A stretch of 9,898 nucleotides of DNA from positions 1 through 9,898 of the forward strand of contig DEZY01000171.1 in assembly GCA_002365735.1 (NCBI GenBank). The letters run 5' to 3'. Of the stretch, positions 1 to 6,458 are shown piece by piece. Source of the stretch: Actinobacteria bacterium UBA3120 (GTDB taxonomy: Bacteria; Actinomycetota; Actinomycetes; S36-B12). The notes below the pieces were generated by a model. That model was not told the origin of the DNA, made no database searches, and saw only the letters and a program-made list of their open reading frames with translations. Each line of letters starts with the position of its first letter. Position 1 is the first letter of the stretch. Both the position numbers and the translations under genes were made by a program.

Positions 1-1289
1 ATGACGAAGACCCCGACCAGCGCCGATCCTTTTGGTACGTCAACTCCCAACACTGTCGCTGACATTGCGTCCAGCGGAGCGCTCTCCACTTCTAGTTCCC
101 GCACCTGGTCGGGTAAACACACTCCGATTTTGCGACCCATCGCTGGAATGAATGGTGTGTGAATCAGTAGCAGGAGCAGCACCGCGATCAGGGTGGCATC
201 AAAAATAAGTTCGGCCCCTGGGACGTCAAATCCTAACGGGATGGCGGCAAAAACAATCGGTACCGCTCCCCGCAATCCGGCAACAGAAACAAAAGCAATT
301 GTTCTGGCACCCATGCGAAATGGTAAGAGTGACACGATGGCGGCCAAGGGTCTGGCGACAAAAATGAGCAGGAGTACAGATCCCACCGCGAGTGGAATCG
401 CCTCTGGCAAACGGCCGATATCGGCCAACAAACCCAGCATCACGAAGAGCCCGATTTCAGCAATCCAGGAAAGGCCGTCGGAAAAGCCTAGAATTGACCT
501 TCGGTGTGGAAGCTGCTTTGCAGAGCCGATCAGGATCGCCGAGATGTACACGGCCATGAACCCCGATGAATGCAGCACCGAAGCCGCCCCGTACGAAAAC
601 ACGATCAGGGCTAATGCGGCAATCGGATACAAGCCGACTCCCGGTAATGCCAATCGGGGCAAAATAAAGCGGCCCAGGTAGCCGACTGCGATTCCTACTG
701 CGGCTCCTCCAATAATTTCAGCGACAACCAGAAACGGAATCGTCCATGCGGCCGTCTGTTCCCAGGCGCCACTTGCCACGATACTGACAATCACCACAAC
801 GGGTGCATCGTTAAACCCTGCTTCAGCTTCTAAAAGCGTACGAACTTTTTCGGTGACTCTCATCCGACGCAATACTGAAAAAACTGCCGCGGCATCGGTC
901 GCGGCGAGCACCGTTCCCAGAACCACCGCCAACTGTGGGTCGAAATCAAAAATGAAAATCAGGGGCAACGCCACTACGGCAATACTTACCGCGATTCCCA
1001 CGGAAGCCAAGGCCAGCGATGGTGCCAGCACCGGGCGCAATTGATCAACCCTGGTTGTTAATCCGCCGTGGGCCAAAATCAACACCAATGCCGAATAGCC
1101 CAGGACTGTTGCCAGCGTCGCATCATCAAGGGACAGTGCTGGGATCGTGGCGCCCAAAACCATGCCGAGGATTAGGTAGAGCAGCAGACCAGGGACCCCT
1201 AGTTTGCCGGCAAATCGAACCGCAAAGATGGCAACTAACACGATTAAGGCGCCCACGAGCGTGGCCAGAGCCAAAGACTCAAGTGTCAT
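1..1289 (-). CDS. nhaP2: K+/H+ antiporter, CPA1 family (NhaP2/CvrA type), C-terminus missing
   Basis: Integral membrane cation/proton antiporter, expected to exchange cytoplasmic K+ (or Na+) for H+. I read 429 codons on the minus strand without a stop; the gene runs off the left edge, so it is partial. About a dozen hydrophobic segments fill residues 5-385. Diagnostic motifs are ATDAAAVFSVLR at 130-141, EAGFNDAPVVV at 156-166 (the Asn-Asp pair typical of CPA1 exchangers) and VAGLRGAVPIV at 336-346 with an Arg in a late helix. After residue 405 the chain turns soluble (SATVLGVDVPKGSALVG), which resembles the start of a TrkA-C/RCK-C regulatory domain as in NhaP2/CvrA. The ATG start is preceded by GGAGGGG about five bases upstream, a strong ribosome site. 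It is divergent from crtE. Ion preference cannot be told from sequence; the family call is firm, the exact symbol less so. Confidence 0.88.
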   Translation of the reverse strand, partial: MTLESLALATLVGALIVLVAIFAVRFAGKLGVPGLLLYLILGMVLGATIPALSLDDATLATVLGYSALVLILAHGGLTTRVDQLRPVLAPSLALASVGIAVSIAVVALPLIFIFDFDPQLAVVLGTVLAATDAAAVFSVLRRMRVTEKVRTLLEAEAGFNDAPVVVIVSIVASGAWEQTAAWTIPFLVVAEIIGGAAVGIAVGYLGRFILPRLALPGVGLYPIAALALIVFSYGAASVLHSSGFMAVYISAILIGSAKQLPHRRSILGFSDGLSWIAEIGLFVMLGLLADIGRLPEAIPLAVGSVLLLIFVARPLAAIVSLLPFRMGARTIAFVSVAGLRGAVPIVFAAIPLGFDVPGAELIFDATLIAVLLLLLIHTPFIPAMGRKIGVCLPDQVRELEVESAPLDAMSATVLGVDVPKGSALVGVFV

Positions 1290-1459
1290 GTGCGCCCCTC
1301 CCCACCGGTCGTAAACGCTCCGCCAATCTGGTGACTGCCGCTTTCCCTGAGGTAAAGGTATCTTGCGCGTGTTACCAAGGCGGTTTCTGTAGCCCACCAA
1401 TCAATGCGGCAGATGCTCGTCGGTGGGTGCCAAGTACCCGAAGGTAATAGGCTAGGCGG
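1290..1459. promoter_or_regulatory. Divergent intergenic region between antiporter and crtE
   Basis: This 170-base stretch must carry promoters for the antiporter (leftward) and the crtEIB operon (rightward). I see the antiporter ribosome site (GGAGGGG in the minus sense) at the left end and a crtE -10 box at the right end. A short inverted repeat, CCCACC at 1393-1398 and GGTGGG at 1422-1427, lies 20-55 bases upstream of the crtE -10 box. It could be an operator or chance. I found no convincing -35 hexamer and no recognisable riboswitch. Confidence 0.5.
1448..1453 (+). promoter_or_regulatory. -10 box of crtE, leaderless arrangement
   Basis: TAGGCT matches the actinobacterial -10 consensus TANNNT and ends six bases before the GTG at 1460, so transcription would begin at or next to the start codon. 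There is no usable Shine-Dalgarno sequence in front of that GTG, which agrees with a leaderless mRNA and supports 1460 as the start. No clear -35 element. Confidence 0.5.
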
Positions 1460-2542
1460 GTGAGTAATGAGGTCAAAGGCGGTTCGGTCGCCACGGACAT
1501 TCGCCCACGGATCCAAGCTAGTCTGGATCAGTTTTTAGCCGAGCAAAAGCCAATTCTTGAGTCAATCTACGAGGACACCTTGCCGTTGTGGGACAGCGTT
1601 ACGTCCCTGCTCAATGGTGGCAAACGGCTCCGCCCCCTATTTTGTTACTGGGGTTGGAGTGCGGCCTTTGGCGACTCGCAGCACCGTGAAGGCGTTATCA
1701 CCGCGGCGAGTTCCCTTGAATTCCTGCAGGCGTGCGCCCTGATCCACGACGACGTAATGGATGGCTCTGACACCCGACGCGGGCTACCGGCTGCGCACCG
1801 CCAATTCGCCAGCCTGCACCGAGCAAGCCAATGGCAGGGGAACCCGGATCGATTCGGTGAGGGTGCCGCGATCCTCGTGGGCGATTTGTGCCTGTCGTGG
1901 GCTGATCAACTCTTGCTCACCAGTGGACTCCCCGCACAGAATCTCGATGCTGCGAAAAATGTCTACAACGAAATGCGCACAGAGCTGATGGCCGGTCAGT
2001 ACCTGGATTTACTCGAACAGGCTCGTGGTGGTGGCTCGGTGGAGCGCGCATTGCGCGTAGTTCGATACAAGTCCGCGAAATACACCATTGAGCGTCCACT
2101 GCACATCGGTGCCGCTTTGGCACTCGCCCCGCCTGAAGTTTTTGACGCCTATAGCGGCTATGGCCTACCACTGGGTGAAGCATTCCAATTGCGCGACGAC
2201 ATTCTCGGCGTATTCGGTGACCCCACAGTTACTGGCAAGCCAGCGGGCGACGATCTCCGAGAGGGCAAAAGAACCGTGTTGATTGCTATTGCAACTGAGC
2301 GGGCCGATCCGAGCCAACTGCGCTCAATTCACGAACTCCTCGGTGACGCACATCTCAGCCTCGACGGGATTGACACGTTGCGGGCAATTATTCGCGACAC
2401 GGGGTCCCTTGACTTCACCGAAAACTTGATTGCCGACCTGCTCAAGCAATCACTTGCGGCTCTAGAGCACGCACCACTTGACCCCGCTGCGGTGATCTCA
2501 CTCACCGAGCTTGCCCACAACGCCGTTCAAAGGAATCTATAG
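1460..2542 (+). CDS. crtE: Geranylgeranyl diphosphate synthase (IdsA-type polyprenyl synthetase)
   Basis: Condenses isopentenyl diphosphate with allylic diphosphates to give the C20 precursor GGPP for phytoene synthesis. The 360-residue protein has the whole trans-prenyltransferase set: GGKRLRP at 53-59, the first Asp-rich motif DDVMD at 97-101 followed by GSDTRRG, GDLCLSWADQLL at 141-152, and the second Asp-rich region QLRDDILGVFGD at 243-254 followed by GKPAGDDLREGKRT. Residues four and five before the first Asp-rich motif are Ala and Cys, small residues that usually permit products longer than C15. The wording around the motifs (DVMDGSDTRRG, AAILVGDL) is that of actinobacterial IdsA/IdsA2 enzymes. 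Length is normal for the family. The GTG start has no Shine-Dalgarno and a -10 box six bases away. It is first in the operon with crtI and crtB. Product length (C20) is inferred from context and these residues. Confidence 0.92.
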   Translation: MSNEVKGGSVATDIRPRIQASLDQFLAEQKPILESIYEDTLPLWDSVTSLLNGGKRLRPLFCYWGWSAAFGDSQHREGVITAASSLEFLQACALIHDDVMDGSDTRRGLPAAHRQFASLHRASQWQGNPDRFGEGAAILVGDLCLSWADQLLLTSGLPAQNLDAAKNVYNEMRTELMAGQYLDLLEQARGGGSVERALRVVRYKSAKYTIERPLHIGAALALAPPEVFDAYSGYGLPLGEAFQLRDDILGVFGDPTVTGKPAGDDLREGKRTVLIAIATERADPSQLRSIHELLGDAHLSLDGIDTLRAIIRDTGSLDFTENLIADLLKQSLAALEHAPLDPAAVISLTELAHNAVQRNL

Positions 2543-2546
2543 AAAA

Positions 2547-4094
2547 ATGTTGAACTCATTTGTGTCTCGCCTACTTCCGACCCAGCGAACTGTCTCTGGC
2601 CCGACCGAGAACATAATCGTTGTGGGCGCCGGTCTCGCCGGTCTCTCCGCGGCAATGCGATTGGCCGGCGCCGGGCGAACTGTCACCATTGTCGAGCGAG
2701 AAGCGATCCCCGGTGGCCGAGCCGGACGCATCGAAATGAAGTCAGAGAGCGGCACGTACCACGCCGACACGGGTCCAAGTGTTTTGACCATGCCCGACTT
2801 GATCGCCGACTGCTTTGATTCATTGGGTGAAAATATGGATGATTGGCTCACCCTTGAGCCAGTCTCGCCCCTGTACCGCGCTTTTTACGCCGATGGATCA
2901 ATCCTGAATGTGTTCAGCGACGTTGATCAAATGGCCCAAGAAATCTCAGAAGTAATCAGTGACGAAGAAGCCCAAGGCTTTCGCAAATATGTTGACTTTG
3001 TTTCCAAACTGTACAAGTACGAGATGTCAGACTTCATTGACCGCAATATTGATTCACCCCTAGACCTGCTCACTCCCAATCTCGCGAAACTTTTCGCCAT
3101 TGGTGGTTTTCGTAAACTGACGCCAAAAGTACGTCAATACATGAAAGACCCCCGCACCGAGCGGATCTATTCCTTTCAAGCAATGTATGCCGGTCTCTCC
3201 CCCTACGACGCGCTGGCAATTTATGCCGTGATCGCGTACATGGATTCTGTTGCCGGGGTCTTCTTCCCGAAAGGCGGAATGCACGCTGTCCCCAAAGCAA
3301 TGGCGGGCGCATTGGAAAAGCACGGTGTCACCATCAAATACAACACAACCGTGGAATCGGTCGTTCATAGTGGCGGCCGGGCATCGGGAGTACTGACCAG
3401 CGACGGTGAATTCATGGAGGCCGATGTAGTGGTCCTCAACCCCGACCTTCCCGTTGCTTACCGAGAACTCATTGGCACCGAGCCGTGGTCGGTTAAGCGT
3501 CTCAACTACTCACCGTCTGCCTTCGTCATAATCGCTGGTTCGACCCAGAAGTACTCACAAATCGCCCATCACAATATTCACTTCGGCAAGTCTTGGAAGA
3601 ATGTTTTCACCGAGTTGATCGATGAGAAGAAATTGATGACCGATCCCAGCATCTTGGTGACAAACTCAAGTTTCTCTGATCCGAGCCTGTCGCCCGAAGG
3701 CAGGGAGCTCTATTACATTCTGTTCCCCACCCCAAATCTTGATGCCTCAATCGACTGGAAAGAAATTGGGCCTCGTTACCGAGATGAGTGCTACCGGGTG
3801 CTGGAGGAACGCGGCTACGTCGGTTTAACTGACTCAATCGAAGTCGACAACATCACCACCCCTCAGGATTGGGCCGACCAAGGCATGGAGCGTGGCGCTC
3901 CGTTCGCATCAGCCCACTCATTTGGTCAAACCGGTCCGTTCCGACCCGGCAATATGTGGGGCGAAAACGTCGTGTTTACCGGTTCAGGTACCCAGCCTGG
4001 TGTCGGTGTCCCCATGGTGTTGATCTCAGGTCGGCTTGCCGCAGAGCGCATCACCGGCAAGGACCGTAATTACCGGTCACGAGCCACTCGGTGA
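2547..4094 (+). CDS. crtI: Phytoene desaturase (CrtI-type, FAD dependent)
   Basis: Desaturates phytoene, usually in four steps, to lycopene at the membrane. The 515-residue protein opens with a Rossmann FAD site, IIVVGAGLAGLSAAMRLA (about 23-40), an acidic residue E50 at the end of the second strand, and PGGRAG at 55-60, as in all CrtI enzymes. Close to the C-terminus is the CrtI signature, VVFTGSGTQPGVGVPMVL, which completes the FAD site. I chose ATG 2547, four bases after the crtE stop, with AAAGGA at 2529-2534 as a slightly distant ribosome site. An in-frame TTG at 2511 would add 12 residues encoded inside crtE and is less likely. The stop overlaps the crtB start (GTGA). Full length with no damage. 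The number of desaturation steps cannot be read from sequence, but the neighbouring lycopene cyclase implies lycopene. Confidence 0.94.
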   Translation: MLNSFVSRLLPTQRTVSGPTENIIVVGAGLAGLSAAMRLAGAGRTVTIVEREAIPGGRAGRIEMKSESGTYHADTGPSVLTMPDLIADCFDSLGENMDDWLTLEPVSPLYRAFYADGSILNVFSDVDQMAQEISEVISDEEAQGFRKYVDFVSKLYKYEMSDFIDRNIDSPLDLLTPNLAKLFAIGGFRKLTPKVRQYMKDPRTERIYSFQAMYAGLSPYDALAIYAVIAYMDSVAGVFFPKGGMHAVPKAMAGALEKHGVTIKYNTTVESVVHSGGRASGVLTSDGEFMEADVVVLNPDLPVAYRELIGTEPWSVKRLNYSPSAFVIIAGSTQKYSQIAHHNIHFGKSWKNVFTELIDEKKLMTDPSILVTNSSFSDPSLSPEGRELYYILFPTPNLDASIDWKEIGPRYRDECYRVLEERGYVGLTDSIEVDNITTPQDWADQGMERGAPFASAHSFGQTGPFRPGNMWGENVVFTGSGTQPGVGVPMVLISGRLAAERITGKDRNYRSRATR

Positions 4095-5047
4095 ATCGCC
4101 TGCACGAAAAGGAATACCGAGAAGCGGGGATTAGCGACCCCGATCTCATTGCATCATATGAAGTGTGTCGAGAGCTCAATGCCAAGCACGGAAAAACGTA
4201 TTACCTCGCGACACTTCTTCTTCCACCAGGCAAACGCCCCTATGTTCACGCTCTCTACGGATTCGCTCGCTATGCCGACGAAATAGTTGACGACCTTGAT
4301 TCAACTTTGAGCGATCAAGAGAAAGCTGATTGGCTGAAAACGTGGGGTGAGGCGTTTATGGCCGATGTCCACAGCGGCGAATCAACTGATTCGGTGTGCC
4401 GCGCTGTCGTACATACCGTCCGTCGCTGGGATATTCCTCTTGATCTTTTTGACGCCTTTTTACATTCCATGACCATGGATCTCACCGTCACCGAATACCA
4501 AACATTCGACGATCTTTATGAATACGTGTATGGGTCGGCTGCCGTAATTGGACTGCAAATGCTCCCCATTTTGGAACCAACCGACCCCAAAGCCTACGAA
4601 TACGCAAAGGACCTGGGTGTTGCTTTCCAGTTAGCAAACTTCATCCGCGATGTGAATGAAGACTTGGACCGTGGTCGCGTCTACCTTCCACTTGATGAGC
4701 TTGAAAGGTTCGGTGTGACCCGCGCTGATTTAGAGGAACGTGAACTCACCGAAAACATTAAAGCGGCTTTGCGTCACCAAATTGATCGGGTACGCAGGCT
4801 CGAAGGGCAGTCACGCGCCGGAATCGAAATGCTGCACCCTTCTTCGCGTGACTGCATCGACGCCGCACGGATCCTGTACTGCGGAATCGCCAATAAAGTC
4901 GAAGAGATTGATTTCCAGGTATTCACAAAGCGTGCCCGTGTTTCTCCACGCACCAAGTTCTGGGTCGCTTTCCCGGCTTGGCGCCACGCCCGCAAGGCCC
5001 GCCGCAAATTTGGTCCAGGAAAAGTTCAGGGAATCAACCCGACTTAG
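4091..5047 (+). CDS. crtB: Phytoene synthase
   Basis: Joins two GGPP head-to-head to form 15-cis-phytoene, the first committed step to carotenoids. The 318-residue protein carries both Asp-rich substrate sites of the squalene/phytoene synthase family: YADEIVDD at 61-68 and the block AFQLANFIRDVNEDLDRGRV with YLP (about 178-200). The intervening helix reads YEYVYGSAAVIGLQML (about 143-158), matching the family position usually written YxYxVAGxVG but with Ser-Ala-Ala in place of Val-Ala-Gly. The GTG start overlaps the crtI stop by four bases (GTGA), without a good Shine-Dalgarno sequence, so translation is probably coupled to crtI. The C-terminal 40 residues are rich in Arg and Lys. Last gene of the operon, ending three bases before a hairpin terminator. 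Squalene synthase is the alternative reading, but the neighbours settle it. Confidence 0.94.
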   Translation: MNRLHEKEYREAGISDPDLIASYEVCRELNAKHGKTYYLATLLLPPGKRPYVHALYGFARYADEIVDDLDSTLSDQEKADWLKTWGEAFMADVHSGESTDSVCRAVVHTVRRWDIPLDLFDAFLHSMTMDLTVTEYQTFDDLYEYVYGSAAVIGLQMLPILEPTDPKAYEYAKDLGVAFQLANFIRDVNEDLDRGRVYLPLDELERFGVTRADLEERELTENIKAALRHQIDRVRRLEGQSRAGIEMLHPSSRDCIDAARILYCGIANKVEEIDFQVFTKRARVSPRTKFWVAFPAWRHARKARRKFGPGKVQGINPT

Positions 5048-5049
5048 AT

Positions 5050-5082
5050 AACTACCTGTGGTGCACGAGCCGGCAGGTAGTT
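5050..5082. terminator. Hairpin terminator shared by crtB and crtYd
   Basis: AACTACCTG (5050-5058) and CAGGTAGTT (5074-5082) form a perfect 9-bp stem with a 15-base loop, running into TTTT on the plus strand. It sits in the 35 bases between the stop codons of two convergent genes and touches the crtYd stop codon. It can act on both strands, though the T-run is short. Confidence 0.75.
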
Positions 5083-5460
5083 TTACCGGCGCCAGATCGG
5101 TGGTCCCGAGGTCGGGGTGCGGTCAAGACCCCGCCGACCCCAGAACACCCACAGGCTGAGTGAAAGCAGGATCAGGGAAAATCCAAAAAGTAGATCTTCA
5201 ACGGGGGCATAAGCTATCCGCCCGTCGCCCAGAAATGTGGGCGCGCTATCCGCCGGTGAACTACCGCCAATGATCGCTGAGCCGTCGTACTTCACAATCT
5301 GGGTACCCGTGAACAAGCCATTGGTAATGAGTTGAAAAAAGACAATGATTGCGTAGGAGAGCCAAAAGATTGGCCGGGTGAGCATCCGGGTTTTGACGGC
5401 GAAGAGGTCGAAAAGGACAGCAATCGCGACCGCGAGCACTCCAATTGCGGTATAGGTCAT
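5083..5460 (-). CDS. crtYd: Lycopene cyclase subunit CrtYd (heterodimeric type)
   Basis: Second subunit of the membrane lycopene cyclase in which two small proteins replace the single CrtY. The 125-residue protein has three hydrophobic segments, about 3-20, 32-50 and 89-107, with the conserved PVEDLLFGF motif at 86-94 at the head of the third; the acidic pair (Glu88, Asp89) matches the PxE(E/D) motif that both subunits share. The ATG at 5460 overlaps the stop codon of crtYc by four bases (ATGA), so translation is coupled. An upstream in-frame TTG at 5484 is inside crtYc and unlikely. With CrtYc it should close rings on lycopene. Related actinobacterial pairs make C50 ring carotenoids (CrtYe/Yf), but those normally come with a lycopene elongase, and none is present here, so a C40 beta-ring product is the more likely reading. 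Ring type is inferred. Confidence 0.87.
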   Translation of the reverse strand: MTYTAIGVLAVAIAVLFDLFAVKTRMLTRPIFWLSYAIIVFFQLITNGLFTGTQIVKYDGSAIIGGSSPADSAPTFLGDGRIAYAPVEDLLFGFSLILLSLSLWVFWGRRGLDRTPTSGPPIWRR

Positions 5461-5810
5461 GGTTTTTCGTCTCCCACAAGCCAACGCCGTGATTTTGATC
5501 CTTTGACACTGCGCACTGCCTCTAGCGTAAGAATCGAAGCGAATGGAATCACGATAAAGAACAGAAGTTCATCGAATGGGATTCCAGCGGGAAGATAGAC
5601 CCCGAGAATTCGTGACTCGTCGAAGTACCAATGACCTTGACCGATTGCATACGCGTCCCAAAGCAAGAATGGGAGTAGCACCGGAAAAATGGTGAATAGG
5701 ACTCGTTTGGGTCGATGCAGGACCCGGCTACGAAGAAATACTTCAAGCCAAATTGATCCCAGGATCACAAAGACCAGGACCGCCACATAGCTCCAGCGCC
5801 CAAAGTCCAT
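5457..5810 (-). CDS. crtYc: Lycopene cyclase subunit CrtYc (heterodimeric type)
   Basis: First subunit of the heterodimeric lycopene cyclase. The 117-residue membrane protein has hydrophobic segments at about 6-25, 37-52 and 80-98. Before the last segment comes GIPFDELLFFIVIP (76-89), the PxE(E/D)-type motif in the form Pro-Phe-Asp-Glu, which matches a motif in CrtYd and in fungal and archaeal fused cyclases. FDESRILGVYLP (63-74) is also typical of this family. I chose ATG 5810 because GGAAG lies five bases upstream; the reading frame stays open back to 5942, but that extension has no family resemblance and would cover the divergent kinase gene. The pair crtYc-crtYd forms its own minus-strand transcription unit convergent with crtEIB, so cyclase expression may be set independently of lycopene formation. 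Confidence 0.87.
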   Translation of the reverse strand: MDFGRWSYVAVLVFVILGSIWLEVFLRSRVLHRPKRVLFTIFPVLLPFLLWDAYAIGQGHWYFDESRILGVYLPAGIPFDELLFFIVIPFASILTLEAVRSVKGSKSRRWLVGDEKP

Positions 5811-6411
5811 GAAATCTTCCACGGGTCCATACTTGCCTATTGTGACCTCTGAGCAAATTGTGGATCCCCCCATCCGGGTTACGAAGACCCACCGCATTGC
5901 CCTGCTCGGGGCCGAGAGCTCCGGGAAAACAACCCTGGCCATCGAATTGACCTCCGCCCTGCGCGATCTGGGTTACAACGCAGCAATGGTGACCGAATAT
6001 TTACGGATTTGGTGCAGTGAACACGGGCGAACCCCGGACTTTACCGACCAAGAGGCGATTATCGAGGGCCAAATTGCTCTCGAAGATGCTGCGGCCACTC
6101 AATTCGAGGTCTTAGTGTGTGATCCCGCTGCGATTACCACGGGATTTTATTCCCTGGAATATTTTGGGTCTGATCTGCATTTGGAGTGGGACCTTCTTGA
6201 TCGCTACGACCAGATATTCCTGTGCGATATTGATTTTCCGTGGCGCGCTGACCCATTACGTGACGGCGAGATCGTGCGTGCTCACATGCATGATCTGATT
6301 GTGAATTACCTCACCGAATCCGCAGAAATATTGACCGGGAGCATCCCGCTGCTCTCTGGATCGACCCCTGAGCGTCTGGCCTTGGCACTAGCCCTGCTCA
6401 ACCTTGACTAA
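5809..6411 (+). CDS. NadR-like P-loop kinase (AAA_28 / nicotinamide riboside kinase family)
   Basis: A 200-residue cytoplasmic P-loop protein resembling the C-terminal ribosylnicotinamide kinase domain of NadR, which phosphorylates nicotinamide riboside to NMN. Visible motifs are the Walker A loop LLGAESSGKTT (32-42), VTEYLR (61-66), the acidic CDPAAITTGFY (104-114) and LCDIDFPWRADPLRDG (138-153), in the order and spacing of the NadR kinase. There is no N-terminal HTH and no NMN adenylyltransferase domain, so it is a stand-alone kinase. The ATG at 5809 overlaps the first codon of divergent crtYc and has no Shine-Dalgarno. GTG at 5842, with CATACT eight bases upstream, or GTG at 5860 may be the real start, since the domain only begins near residue 28. 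Substrate is inferred from family and other small nucleosides are possible. A role in carotenoid synthesis is not implied. Confidence 0.82.
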   Translation: MKSSTGPYLPIVTSEQIVDPPIRVTKTHRIALLGAESSGKTTLAIELTSALRDLGYNAAMVTEYLRIWCSEHGRTPDFTDQEAIIEGQIALEDAAATQFEVLVCDPAAITTGFYSLEYFGSDLHLEWDLLDRYDQIFLCDIDFPWRADPLRDGEIVRAHMHDLIVNYLTESAEILTGSIPLLSGSTPERLALALALLNLD

Positions 6412-6445
6412 GGCGTGGCAAACCATTTCCCTCATGGAACCGGCA

Positions 6446-6451
6446 TAGACT
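6446..6451 (+). promoter_or_regulatory. -10 box of the PASTA kinase gene, leaderless arrangement
   Basis: TAGACT fits TANNNT and ends seven bases before the ATG at 6459. The bases just before the ATG contain no Shine-Dalgarno sequence, so the transcript probably begins at the A of the start codon. It lies in the 47-base gap after the NadR-like gene, giving the kinase its own promoter. No clear -35 element. Confidence 0.6.
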
Positions 6452-6458
6452 CCTAAGA

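Noticed and set aside
193..681. Plus-strand open frames at 193-681, 853-1044 and 1019-1447
   Set aside because: They lie antisense to the antiporter (the last also over its upstream region), are low-complexity Ala/Arg/Thr/Pro-rich text, and have no family resemblance.
2511..2546. Upstream TTG start for crtI
   Set aside because: It would encode 12 extra residues inside crtE; the FAD site is correctly placed from ATG 2547, which lies just after the crtE stop.
5811..5942. N-terminal extension of crtYc to 5942
   Set aside because: No resemblance to the cyclase family, it covers the Walker A region of the opposite-strand kinase gene, and ATG 5810 has a good ribosome site.
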